Positions 27,032 to 35,935 of a stretch of DNA of 64,000 nucleotides are shown piece by piece (position 1 is the first letter of the stretch; every line of letters starts with the position of its first letter). This DNA is from Thiohalocapsa sp. PB-PSB1 (lineage in GTDB: Bacteria; Pseudomonadota; Gammaproteobacteria; Chromatiales; Chromatiaceae). A program made the position numbers and the translations under genes. Location of the stretch: the NCBI GenBank assembly GCA_016745215.1, contig CP050890.1, positions 5,828,001 to 5,892,000 of the forward strand, written 5' to 3'. The notes under the pieces were generated by a model, which was given only the letters and a program-made list of their open reading frames with translations, was not told the DNA's origin and did no database searches.

Positions 27032-27583
27032 ATGAGCACCGAGCAAGCACTGACCAACACCCCGATCATCGAACGCGAGCCAGCCAGCCTGGCCCCGCAC
27101 ATGGACCAGAATCGTATGCTGGTCAACCGTGCCATGCAGCGCGAGCAGGACAACTTCCTGGTGCGGCTGTTCCCGAACGAAAGCGAACGTCACGTCCGCC
27201 AGCACGAACTGGAGCAGCTCCAGGCCGGCTTCGACTACCGTCGTCGCGCATTGCACCTGGCCGTCGAAACCAAATTGCAGGCGATCGAGGAAAGCTGCAA
27301 CCACGTGTTGGTCACCGGCAAGGCCGAGATCCGCCGCCAGCGCCAAGAGTTCTTCGCCGAGGAAAAGCTCAAATTGCAGCAGAGCATGAATCAGACCATC
27401 GACCGCTTCCACGGCGAGATGGAGCGCCGCTTCGACGCTCTGGCCAAGCTCCGCCACGAAGTGCTGCGCGAGCGCGAGGAACAGCGTCTGCTCCAGGCCG
27501 TGGACCGCTTCCACGCGATGCTCGACGACCTGGAGGATGGCTTCGTCAGCATCATCCACGAAGGCGTCAGCAGCCGGGGCTGA
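27032..27583 (+). CDS. Soluble coiled-coil protein of the adaptation operon
   Basis: Not recognised. 183 residues from the ATG at 27032, chosen because AGGAG (27019-27023) precedes it. A longer in-frame start would read through sequence unlike protein. About residues 45-165 are charged helix with heptad character (RRALHLAVETKLQAIEESC, FFAEEKLKLQQSMNQTI, LREREEQRLLQAVDRF). No TM segment or catalytic motif is seen. It sits 111 nt after the membrane coiled-coil gene and 2 nt before cas2, so it may bridge that membrane protein and the adaptation proteins. That role is inference. Confidence 0.65.
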   Translation: MSTEQALTNTPIIEREPASLAPHMDQNRMLVNRAMQREQDNFLVRLFPNESERHVRQHELEQLQAGFDYRRRALHLAVETKLQAIEESCNHVLVTGKAEIRRQRQEFFAEEKLKLQQSMNQTIDRFHGEMERRFDALAKLRHEVLREREEQRLLQAVDRFHAMLDDLEDGFVSIIHEGVSSRG

Positions 27584-27585
27584 TC

Positions 27586-27870
27586 ATGTCGCGCCGACCC
27601 GCCGTCATCGCCTACGACATCGGCGACAACCGCGACCGCCGGGCCGCTCTGCGCATTCTGCGCGAGTGGCGGCTCGACGGCCAGCGCTCCGTCCACGAAT
27701 GTCTGCTCAGCCAAGAAGAGGCCGCCGAGCTGTTCGTGCAGCTCGCTGGCGTCATGGACCCGGACAACGACCGCCTGCTGCTCGCCTGGCTCGACCGCCG
27801 AGGTCAGGCCCAGGCGCGCGGCAAGGGCCGCATCGGCGGCGGTCATCCGGGACTGCTCGGCCTGCGCTGA
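27586..27870 (+). CDS. cas2: Cas2 (first copy)
   Basis: Ferredoxin-fold partner of Cas1 in spacer integration. 94 residues. The first strand VIAYDIGDNRDRRAALRIL carries the conserved Asp, and RSVHECLLSQEEAAEL is the second Cas2 block. The end is short, Gly-rich and basic. Only about 20-25% of residues look shared with the second Cas2 encoded 53 nt downstream, so the two are not a recent duplication. Start at 27586, 2 nt after the coiled-coil gene stop. Confidence 0.82.
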   Translation: MSRRPAVIAYDIGDNRDRRAALRILREWRLDGQRSVHECLLSQEEAAELFVQLAGVMDPDNDRLLLAWLDRRGQAQARGKGRIGGGHPGLLGLR

Positions 27871-27922
27871 GCGTCGCTCCGACCATCCGCATCGCACTGC
27901 GACAACATCGAGGCCCACAGAG

Positions 27923-28381
27923 ATGCAGACACAAGCCTGGTACCTCATCGCCTATGACATCGCCGATCCGCGCCGGCTGCGGCAGGTCCATCAAGCGCTG
28001 CGCCGGGACGGCGTACCGATGCAGCAGTCGGTCTTCCTGGTGCAGCGCGACCGCCGCGGCATCGTCAAGCTCATGGACGAGATCGCCCGCCTGATGCACC
28101 GCCAGGAGGATGATCTGCGCGCCTATCCCATCCCTGCCCCGGGCAAGATCTGGCTGCGCGGAAAAGGCGTCCTCGCCGGCGATCTGCTCGCCCCTGGTAC
28201 CGAACCTCGGCCGCAAGCCGAAACTCCGCCCAAGCGCGGCTGGTGGCGGCGGCTTGCCGGCAGCGCGGAAACGACCGCTGCGGTCGCCGACCAACCAGGC
28301 CGCAAGAGCAAGAACAAGCGCAAGAACAAGCGCGGCAAACGGCCCATATCCACAAACCCAACCCCAGGAGACCCCCGATGA
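27923..28381 (+). CDS. cas2: Cas2 (second copy) with lysine-rich C-terminal tail
   Basis: Second Cas2. Residues 1-95 match the family: WYLIAYDIADPRRLRQVHQAL, VPMQQSVFLVQRDRRGI, and the closing IWLRGKG strand. Residues 96-152 are an added disordered tail with strong positive charge (GRKSKNKRKNKRGKRP), unusual for Cas2 and likely to bind nucleic acid. It overlaps the cas1 start by 4 nt (ATGA), so this copy is the one directly coupled to Cas1. Confidence 0.85.
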   Translation: MQTQAWYLIAYDIADPRRLRQVHQALRRDGVPMQQSVFLVQRDRRGIVKLMDEIARLMHRQEDDLRAYPIPAPGKIWLRGKGVLAGDLLAPGTEPRPQAETPPKRGWWRRLAGSAETTAAVADQPGRKSKNKRKNKRGKRPISTNPTPGDPR

Positions 28382-29436
28382 CCGACGACCTCATGCTCAT
28401 CATCGACCGTCGTGAGACCCAGGTCCGCATGGACGGACGCGCCATGCGCGTGCAATGGCCCGACGCCGCCACCGAGCACATCCCCCTGGGCGTGCTCGGC
28501 CTGGTGATCGTGCATGGCAGCCCGCTGATCGGCTGCGAAGTTTGGCGCGCGCTGGCCGAGCGTTGCATTCCCGCGGTATTGCTCCCCGGAACTGGCCGTG
28601 GCGCTGCAGTCTGCATCGGTGCAGCCCTTGGTAACACCATCGAGCCGCGCATCGCCCAGCATCGCGCCGGCAACGATCCGACCGCGGCGGTGCAGATCGC
28701 GCGCCAGCTGGCCGCAGCCAAGATCCGTGCCCAAGCCGAATTGCGCGCGCGCCTCGACCCCAACAGCCCCGCCGCAACGCGCTTGCAGCAGCAACAGGAG
28801 CAATCCCTCGAAGGCCTGCTCGGGGCATCGAGCAACGCCAGCGTCATGGGGCTCGAAGGAGCTGCCGCTGCGGCCTGGTATGCGTGGCTCACCGAACGCA
28901 TCCCATCCCAGTGGCGCTTCAGCGGTCGCAATCGCCGCCCGCCGCGCGACCCGGTCAATGCGCTTCTGTCGCTCGGTTACACCCTGCTCGGCAGCGAAAT
29001 GTTGCGCGCCGTTCAGGTACGCGGCTTGGACCCTGCCATGGGTTTTCTGCACGGCGTCCGGCCCGGGCGCGAATCTCTGGTGCTGGATCTCATCGAACCG
29101 CTGCGCGCATCCGTCGATCTGATCGTTCTCGGTCTGCTCGATTATATACTGCCAACTCAGTTCAGCTACAGCGCCAAAGCCGGCTGTCGACTCAATAAGC
29201 ATGGCCGCGGCCGCTTTTTCCGCGCCTGGGCCAACGCCCGCGGCGACTGGCCTGACCTGCACCAGGTTCTAAAGGTCGCCGAGCCCAAGACGAACGATGC
29301 CGACGCCGGCACCGCACCACGCACCACCTTGCCGCAGCTCTGCCTGCGTCAAGTCGAGCAGTTGCTCGACTGGCTGCGACCCTACCGAGCCGATGTCGCC
29401 AGCGACGACAAAACCGAGGAGACTTCTAATGGCTGA
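28378..29436 (+). CDS. cas1: Cas1 integrase
   Basis: Metal-dependent integrase that inserts new spacers at the leader end of the array. 352 residues from the ATG at 28378, in the cas2 overlap. The catalytic pattern is visible: E160 in GLEGAAAAAWY, H225 in GFLHGVRPGRESLVLDL, and the acidic pair D237/E240 in LDLIEPLR. The N-terminal beta domain is MLIIDRRETQVRMDG. A short Gln-rich stretch near residue 138 (RLQQQQEQSLEG) is unremarkable. It overlaps the start of the reverse transcriptase gene by 8 nt. Confidence 0.93.
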   Translation: MTDDLMLIIDRRETQVRMDGRAMRVQWPDAATEHIPLGVLGLVIVHGSPLIGCEVWRALAERCIPAVLLPGTGRGAAVCIGAALGNTIEPRIAQHRAGNDPTAAVQIARQLAAAKIRAQAELRARLDPNSPAATRLQQQQEQSLEGLLGASSNASVMGLEGAAAAAWYAWLTERIPSQWRFSGRNRRPPRDPVNALLSLGYTLLGSEMLRAVQVRGLDPAMGFLHGVRPGRESLVLDLIEPLRASVDLIVLGLLDYILPTQFSYSAKAGCRLNKHGRGRFFRAWANARGDWPDLHQVLKVAEPKTNDADAGTAPRTTLPQLCLRQVEQLLDWLRPYRADVASDDKTEETSNG

Positions 29437-30361
29437 ACGATTCGAGCAATTGCTCCTGCCCGAGACCATCGATCGCGCTTGGCGCGAGCTGTCTACCGAT
29501 CGCGCCGTCTGGGATCTGGGCTTGCCCCGCAGTGAGATGGAGCGCCATCTATTGCTGCATATCCTGCGACTCGTCGACGAGGTGCGTAACGCTCATTACC
29601 GACCGGCGCCCTTGCGCCGCTTCGCCATCGCCAAGGCGGACGGTCGCCAGCGGGTGCTCTCCACGCTGTGCCTACGCGACAAGTTGTTGCAAAAGGCGGC
29701 GCAAATCGTGCTGGAACCAGCCGCGGAGCGCATCTTCCACCACGACAGCTTCGCTTACCGACCCCGGCGCAGCGTCGAGCAAGCGCTGCGCCGCGCCCGC
29801 GAGCGCATCGGCTGCGGGCTTTGCTGGCTGGTAGATGCCGACATCAAGCGCTTTTTCGACAGCATCCCGATCAAACCCCTGCGCGCTCGTCTGAAGGCCT
29901 TTGTCGCCGACCGCGAACTGATGCGGCTGATCGACCTCTGGTTGGACCTGGGTGTATCCCACGGCAGTTTCTTCAGCGCCCCGCGCGGCATCGCCCAAGG
30001 CGCCATCCTTTCCCCTTTGTTCTGCAATCTGTACCTCGATGACTTCGACCAGGCCATGGAGCGCAACAAGGTTCCACTGGTTCGCTACGCCGACGACTTT
30101 TTGTTGTTCGCCGCCGACGAGGCCCAAGCCCGCCGAGCCCTGGCCTATGCGGGCGACGTCCTGCGGCAACTCGACCTGGAGCTGCATCCGGACAAGACCA
30201 GAATCACCCAAAGCGGCCCGCACATCACTTTTCTCGGCGAATCTCTGCCCAAATACAAGCCCGCCAGACACAAAGCGTCGTCGAAGCCGAGCACCGCCAG
30301 CCGCCAACGCGCGCTGCTGCGAAGGAAGCGCCCCGCCACGCGTCAGGCCCCCGGCTCGTGA
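29429..30361 (+). CDS. Stand-alone CRISPR-associated reverse transcriptase
   Basis: Group II-intron-like reverse transcriptase, 310 residues from the ATG at 29429. Motifs in order: YRPAPLRRFAIAKADGRQR, LQKAAQIVLEPAAERIFHHD with [40 protein letters not shown], and the catalytic YADD at residues 220-223. HPDKTRITQSGPHITFLGE is motif 6-7. A short basic tail follows, with no maturase, HNH or Cas1 domain. It overlaps cas1 by 8 nt, so it is translated with it. In related systems a Cas1-linked RT allows spacers to be taken from RNA. Whether this separate protein does so is untested. Confidence 0.9.
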   Translation: MAERFEQLLLPETIDRAWRELSTDRAVWDLGLPRSEMERHLLLHILRLVDEVRNAHYRPAPLRRFAIAKADGRQRVLSTLCLRDKLLQKAAQIVLEPAAERIFHHDSFAYRPRRSVEQALRRARERIGCGLCWLVDADIKRFFDSIPIKPLRARLKAFVADRELMRLIDLWLDLGVSHGSFFSAPRGIAQGAILSPLFCNLYLDDFDQAMERNKVPLVRYADDFLLFAADEAQARRALAYAGDVLRQLDLELHPDKTRITQSGPHITFLGESLPKYKPARHKASSKPSTASRQRALLRRKRPATRQAPGS

Positions 30362-31202
30362 GGCCCTGCGGGTATTTGTAATCATGAGCTGAACATTGGT
30401 TTTCTCACCAAGAGCACGCAAGGTGGAGATTGGGACTGAAATCGGGTTTGCCGGGTCTGCCGAAGAATGCAAAGATACACCGTACAGACGCAGAGTGCGC
30501 AGAGGACGCCCGCAAGCGGACCTTGACCTGCCGAGGAAGCCGCTCGGCGCAGGAACCCGCATAGGGCGGCCAAGCAAATGCTGCCAGCGGAGCGGACGCA
30601 AGCGCCGCGCCTTTTCCGGGAAAAAGGCGGTAGGTAGCGGTTCACGAATAACCTATACAACGCTATCCAGACATCGGCGGAGTGCAATCGGGATCGGGGT
30701 CGCTATCGGAATCGGAATCGAGAGAGAAAACGCCCTATGCTATTCGGTCATGAGAAGCTCGACGTCTACGATGCCGACGCCGATACCGACGCCGATAGCG
30801 GTACCGAATGAGTCGGCAGGCGACACTCAAGCCAAAAACCTGTTTAGCTTGTTTCTGCACCATCACTAGGCCACTGTCTTCTCGACAAACGAGCTGAAGA
30901 TACCTCAGGGAGCAGCCCGCCCAGCGCGACTTGATCGAGATCGAGATGGAAAAGAGATGACATCGGGGCGCGAAACACCTGATGACGGTGGGGCTTATTG
31001 AAACAGATGGCAAATTCCCACTTCTCGCTGTTGGCTGCATGACCGGAACAACGGGAATGCGCCATGCTTTTCCTGATGCACAGTATGTACGAGCGCGCCT
31101 CCCTGCTGACTCTACGCCTCTGCGGTACATCTTTGGGCGAATACCTGCCCTATCTCTCATGCGGCGCTGACAGATACTCCGCAGAAGGCAGACATAGGAC
31201 TC
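30362..31202. repeat. Repeat-rich spacer before array 2
   Basis: No gene recognised. 30868-30955 is an inverted copy of 45905-45992 (shared words include TCTTCTCGACAAA and GAAGATACC). 30770-30805 is a degenerate six-base microsatellite of the GATACC/GACGCC type. 30631-30768 is listed separately. Confidence 0.6.
30631..30768 (-). repeat. Inverted repeat flanking array 2, left copy
   Basis: About 138 bp that match 35936-36080 in inverted orientation at more than 90% by eye. Shared landmarks are GACGTCGAGCTTCTCATGA, GGGCGTTTTCTCTCTCGA and GCACTCCGCCGATGTCTG. The right copy has one extra GATTCC hexamer. Together they enclose array 2, its leader, the IS and the ATPase relic. Confidence 0.8.
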
Positions 31203-31427
31203 TTTGGAACCTTGCTGTGGGTTCAGCACCTCCAACCGGCTTGCGCTTTGCTCAGGAATGACTACAATTGCAGATCGTGAGATCCAAACTGGCAACAAAC
31301 CGTTTTCGCGCGGCGCAATTGACCAGCAAGCGTGGCGATTCTGCAGTATAACTCTGAGGCCGAAAAAGTGTGTCGAAAAAACAACATCCAACAGATTGAT
31401 TTTCGGAGGTTTTTTTGCTGGCAGGCT
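31203..31427 (+). promoter_or_regulatory. Leader of CRISPR array 2
   Basis: Aligned with the array 1 leader over about 225 bp. The strongest match is the 80 bp next to the first repeat. TATAAC (31347-31352) sits directly before the conserved CTCTGAGGCC block and is a candidate -10 element. No good -35 box at the standard spacing was found. Confidence 0.75.
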
Positions 31428-31955
31428 CTCGCATTGATGACCCGTTCTAAAGGGGATTGAGACGGTCGTGCCACGCTGAGCACACCACGTACTTCCACTC
31501 GCATTGATGACCCGTTCTAAAGGGGATTGAGACGGCTTCCTGCCCGTCATCAAGCACGATGCAAGCCTCGCATTGATGACCCGTTCTAAAGGGGATTGAG
31601 ACGCGACTCCGAAAGCGGCCCCTTGGAAGTGCTTCCTCGCATTGATGACCCGTTCTAAAGGGGATTGAGACTGTTCGCGATGATCTGGGCGGACATGGGG
31701 CTGGGACTCGCATTGATGACCCGTTCTAAAGGGGATTGAGACTCGTCCGCTCAGGACCACCAGGCGGCCCAGGTACTCCTCGCATTGATGACCCGTTCTA
31801 AAGGGGATTGAGACGGCTCGCCACCGTTGACATAGCACGCCTCGATGACTCGCATTGATGACCCGTTCTAAAGGGGATTGAGACGGTTAGGTTGTCGACT
31901 TCCCAGCCGGTAGTGCTATCTCGCATTGATGACCCGTTCTAAAGGGGATTGAGAC
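31428..31955 (+). CRISPR. CRISPR array 2, leader-side part: 8 repeats
   Basis: Eight perfect copies of the same 36-bp repeat as array 1, starting at 31428, 31498, 31567, 31636, 31707, 31779, 31849 and 31920. The ninth spacer position is broken by an IS: 31956-31977 (22 nt) and 33277-33288 (12 nt) together make one normal 34-nt spacer. Confidence 0.97.
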
Positions 31956-31977
31956 TCGATGCAGATCCTCGACATAA

Positions 31978-33272
31978 GGGAACCTTGAAAAATTGTGTCT
32001 TCGACGCGCCGATCACGCGCTCACGGCGCTATAAACACGATGCGGGTACGATCGATGCGCGCCGTTTTCATATTGTGTGCAAACTCAGTCGAGATTGGGG
32101 CAATAAGGCGTCTTTTGGCCGCCAAAGCGGCTTGTTTTGCCGCTTTGCCCGTTTTTCAGGCGAGCGCGGGCGCAGCGACCTTAGGTTTGGTGAGCTGCAG
32201 GTAGCGCATCAGGTTGTAGGTCAAGTTCATGCAGCCAATCTTGACCTCGGCCCGCGCCTTGCCAATGGTGCGAATGAGCTTGCCGCCCATGCTGTTCTGT
32301 TGGAAGCCGAAGATGTGCTCGACGCGCGAGCGCACCTTGGAGCGGCGACGATTGGCGGCCTGTTGCTCATCGCTGAGCGGTTGGTTGCTCTGGCCCTTCT
32401 CGCAGATGTGGCTCTCGTAGCCCGCCCCGCTCAGTGCCGCCTCGGTCGCTTCGCTGCGGTAGGCACTGTCGGCCCAGACCTGCGGGTCGGCGTTCTCGGG
32501 GTCGATGATGTCGTCGAAGACCTGACTGTCATGCACGTTCGCTGCAGTGGTCTCATCGTCGCGGATGAGCTTGTGCTCGGCATCGACGTCGATGTGGTTC
32601 TTGTAACCGAAATAGCTCTTGCCGTGCTTCTTGGTCCAGCGGGCATCGGTGTCTTTCTGCCGGCGCTTGTGCTCATCCCAGTCCTCGGGCACCTCGCCCG
32701 CATTGATGCGACGGTTCTCATCGCGGCTGTTGCGCTGGATCGGCGCGCGGACGATCGAGGCGTCGATGATTTGCCCGTTGCGCGCTTGCAACCCGGCCTG
32801 CGCCAGGTAATCGCCAAAGCGATCAAACAGCGGCTTGATCAACTCCAACTCCTTGAGCCGCTCGCGAAACCGCCACACCGTGGTGCAATCGGGCACGTTG
32901 TCGCATAGCTGAAGGCCGAGAAAGCGCATGAACGAAAGCCGGTCGCGGATTTGATACTCGATCGCCTCGTCGGCTAGGTTGTAGAGCGACTGCAGGATTA
33001 GGATCTTGAACATCAGCACCACGTCCAACGGCTTGCGTCCGGCCGCGGACTTGCGCTCCTTCTCGTGCACCTTCTCCAGCAATGGCCGGAACAGCTCCCA
33101 TGGGATCTCCGCGGCGAGCCGCTCCAACGGATCGCCCATCCGGCTGATGCTCTCCAAGCGGCGGTCGATGTCGAAGGAACTTGGTTGTGGCATAGTGCGC
33201 TCGCCTCGTTGGTGTCTGACACACTCAAAGTTTACTGAACCCCGTGCCTTAGCACAATTTTTCAAGGTGCCC
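31978..33272 (-). mobile_element. IS5-family insertion sequence (copy 1), inside a CRISPR spacer
   Basis: 1295 bp with imperfect terminal inverted repeats: GGGAACCTTGAAAAATTGTG at the left, and GGGCACCTTGAAAAATTGTG read inward from the right. A 4-bp target duplication ATAA flanks it (31974-31977 and 33273-33276). The second copy at 54003-55297 has the same length and a TTAT duplication, the same target read on the other strand. It carries one transposase gene. Confidence 0.92.
32156..33193 (-). CDS. IS5-family DDE transposase (copy 1)
   Basis: Transposase of 345 residues that moves its own element by cut and paste. The N-terminal DUF772-type region is RLESISRMGDPLERLAAEI with LMFKILILQSLYNLADE. 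DDE blocks: IIDASIVRAPIQ, KNHIDVDAEHKLIRD, WADSAYRSEATEAAL, and the C-terminal RSRVEHIFGFQQ carrying the last Glu. The start is the ATG at 33193. A longer in-frame start would run into the IS end. It differs from copy 2 at a few residues (for example SSFD against SSID and IRDDET against IRDYET). Confidence 0.93.
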   Translation of the reverse strand: MPQPSSFDIDRRLESISRMGDPLERLAAEIPWELFRPLLEKVHEKERKSAAGRKPLDVVLMFKILILQSLYNLADEAIEYQIRDRLSFMRFLGLQLCDNVPDCTTVWRFRERLKELELIKPLFDRFGDYLAQAGLQARNGQIIDASIVRAPIQRNSRDENRRINAGEVPEDWDEHKRRQKDTDARWTKKHGKSYFGYKNHIDVDAEHKLIRDDETTAANVHDSQVFDDIIDPENADPQVWADSAYRSEATEAALSGAGYESHICEKGQSNQPLSDEQQAANRRRSKVRSRVEHIFGFQQNSMGGKLIRTIGKARAEVKIGCMNLTYNLMRYLQLTKPKVAAPALA

Positions 33273-33288
33273 ATAAAAGCCGGCAATA

Positions 33289-35006
33289 CTCGCATTGATG
33301 ACCCGTTCTAAAGGGGATTGAGACTTCGTGCTCCACGCCCAGAAGGCGAAGAGTCGACTCGCATTGATGACCCGTTCTAAAGGGGATTGAGACATGTCCT
33401 TCCTGGACAGGATGTTCGGGGGGAGCGCTCGCATTGATGACCCGTTCTAAAGGGGATTGAGACACCTCTGCATTGCTACGGCAACAGGCGGGAGTCGCCT
33501 CGCATTGATGACCCGTTCTAAAGGGGATTGAGACCGCTCGTGAAGCGCCTCCCGAACGTCGTGCCACCCTCGCATTGATGACCCGTTCTAAAGGGGATTG
33601 AGACCTCCCTCCTCGGTAGAACTTTTTCCGTCATTCCAGCTCGCATTGATGACCCGTTCTAAAGGGGATTGAGACTTCCTGTCTTCGTAAAACTCGTTCG
33701 AACACCGCCCCTCGCATTGATGACCCGTTCTAAAGGGGATTGAGACCGAGGCCGTAGACCGTCTTCATGAGCGTCGTCATCTCGCATTGATGACCCGTTC
33801 TAAAGGGGATTGAGACCTTACCACACATCACCAACCCAACACCTGCGTCCGGCTCGCATTGATGACCCGTTCTAAAGGGGATTGAGACGTTACGATCATC
33901 ATTCTCTACCTTTTAAGGTGACCTCGCATTGATGACCCGTTCTAAAGGGGATTGAGACGTTCAAAGCATGCTTCCATGCCGTCTTGGGAAAACTCGCATT
34001 GATGACCCGTTCTAAAGGGGATTGAGACGACACGGACCGTTTCGCCAAGGTGAAAGATCTTGCTCGCATTGATGACCCGTTCTAAAGGGGATTGAGACAT
34101 CACTCGCCATCCTGGCCACATTCCGCAGGATGCTCGCATTGATGACCCGTTCTAAAGGGGATTGAGACCCAATCCTTCGGCTTCCATGCCGGCTCAGAGG
34201 GCTCGCATTGATGACCCGTTCTAAAGGGGATTGAGACGATACTCGCTGTAGTGACCACCGCCGGCGCTCATGCTCGCATTGATGACCCGTTCTAAAGGGG
34301 ATTGAGACCGCCGATTGATGGTTGCCATCCGCGTCCCAATGGCTCGCATTGATGACCCGTTCTAAAGGGGATTGAGACCCTGCATTGACGCCCTCCATGG
34401 CGCGTGGACAGCTCGCATTGATGACCCGTTCTAAAGGGGATTGAGACCTGCCTCGCTTATCCCCGCAAGGCAAAAGAAAGCTCGCATTGATGACCCGTTC
34501 TAAAGGGGATTGAGACCTTGCAGCACGCAACAGCACGGCATCATGCCGTTCTCGCATTGATGACCCGTTCTAAAGGGGATTGAGACTCGCGCTGTTACGC
34601 GGCGTTGCTCGTTGTTGGGCTCGCATTGATGACCCGTTCTAAAGGGGATTGAGACGGGGAAGTTGTCGACAGGGATACCCGCGCTTCGACTCGCATTGAT
34701 GACCCGTTCTAAAGGGGATTGAGACTCTTGCACTTTAGGGTCGCTATATTCGTATTTTAAATCTCGCATTGATGACCCGTTCTAAAGGGGATTGAGACAG
34801 CGAAAGGGGTTCCAGTTGACCATTAGACATTCTCGCATTGATGACCCGTTCTAAAGGGGATTGAGACGTCCCTCAAGGCAAGAACATTCCACGCCATCGA
34901 ACTCGCATTGATGACCCGTTCTAAAGGGGATTGAGACGGGCGAACCTCGCCCGAGTACACCACCGCGGGCCTCGCATTGATGACCCGTTCTAAAGGGGAT
35001 TGAGAC
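33289..35006 (+). CRISPR. CRISPR array 2, distal part: 25 repeats
   Basis: Continuation of array 2 after the IS, with 25 repeats of the same 36 bp and 24 complete spacers of about 33-36 nt. No repeat is degenerate by eye. The spacer at 33817-33852 shares its first 28 nt with spacer 17 of array 1. The last repeat (34971-35006) abuts the truncated ATPase reading frame. The distal repeats are now separated from the leader by 1.3 kb of IS whose transposase is antisense to array transcription. Confidence 0.97.
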
Positions 35007-35427
35007 TGCAGACGGCCAACGGTTTGATGACGGGGCTTTCGAAGATCCTTTTTTCGCTCAGCAAATGTCGGACGGGACGCTGAAGATCTTTGCCGGCCTC
35101 CTGATGCTAGAGGACCTCGATCCACCGCCGTTCATCTGCATCGAAGAGCCGGAGAACGGGCTTTATCACAAGCTGCTGGAGGCCCTCGCCGAAGCGTTTC
35201 GTACCCATGCCACCAGCAAGAAAGGCGCTCCGCAGATCTTCGTTACGACCCATCAGCCCTACTTCGTCGACGCCTTGACTCCGAAGGAGGTCTGGATTCT
35301 CGAAAAAGGACAGGACGGTTTCTCGCGCATTCAGCGCGCCTCCGCCCTGGAAGACGTCAGGAACCTGGTCGATCAGGGTCTGGGACTCGGCGGACTCTGG
35401 TACAGCGACTATCTCGATGCGAGGTAA
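35007..35427 (+). pseudogene. AAA-ATPase remnant (C-terminal third, OLD/SMC-like)
   Basis: An open frame runs from the first base triplets after the last repeat (ADGQRFDDGAFEDPFF) and includes QMSDGTLKIFAGLLML (the ABC-type signature region), the Walker B strand FICIEEPENGLYHKLL and the switch histidine in VTTHQPYFVDAL. Walker A and the N-terminal half are absent, so the gene was cut exactly at the array edge. The next gene is 2 nt away and encodes a DUF4276-like protein, the usual partner of this ATPase type in probable defence pairs. Not expected to be functional. Confidence 0.8.
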
Positions 35428-35429
35428 GG

Positions 35430-35648
35430 ATGCACATCGAGAGACTGATCGAAGACACTTCAGGCAAACGATTCCTCCAGAGCCTGTTGCCGCGGATTCT
35501 CGGCGCATATGGCGAGCCACACACTTGGCGGTTGCACGCGTACAAAGGTATCGGCCGCATCCCTCCGGGGCTAAAGACAACCGCGGATGCGGCTAAGCGC
35601 ATTCTCTTGGATCGGCTCCCCAAGCTCTTACGCGGCTACGCGAACTAG
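35430..35648 (+). pseudogene. DUF4276-like protein, truncated
   Basis: 72 residues that match the start of DUF4276-type proteins (MHIERLIEDTSGKRFLQSLL and TWRLHAYKGIGRIPPGL) and break off at LLRGYAN. Intact members are about 200 residues or more. The downstream DNA in another frame (LLLAVVVCGQR, from about 35665) might be the decayed continuation. Paired with the ATPase remnant, this looks like the ruin of a two-gene defence system. Confidence 0.65.
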
Positions 35649-35935
35649 GATCGAGCAGTGCCTTTTGCTTGCTGTTGTCGTCTGCGGACAACGCTTCGCA
35701 CAGCAGCGAGCACGTTCTGAATCGCAGCGCACAGCAGCGCCGAGTCTCGTGGGATTTCAAGCTACCGGCGTCGATCCCCGCTCGTCGCTTTGCCGTTACC
35801 CTCGGCAATGTTCAGCGCGATGGCCTGCGATGCGTGCCTACGATGGGCTCAGGAGTTGATCCTTCGCGTTACCCCAATATTTCACATGCTCGCAGTCGCG
35901 CTATGGCCCAGCCGACAGACTCGATGGCCGCACGC
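35649..35935. other. Decayed region after the DUF4276 fragment
   Basis: No intact gene. Several short frames are open but none shows a coherent family pattern. It probably holds the degraded 3' part of the DUF4276 gene. Confidence 0.35.

Noticed and set aside
30396..30869. 157-codon frame downstream of the RT
   Set aside because: It consists of dispersed repeats and microsatellite translated as IGIGV and PTPIPT strings; the inverted copy at 36 kb does not preserve it.
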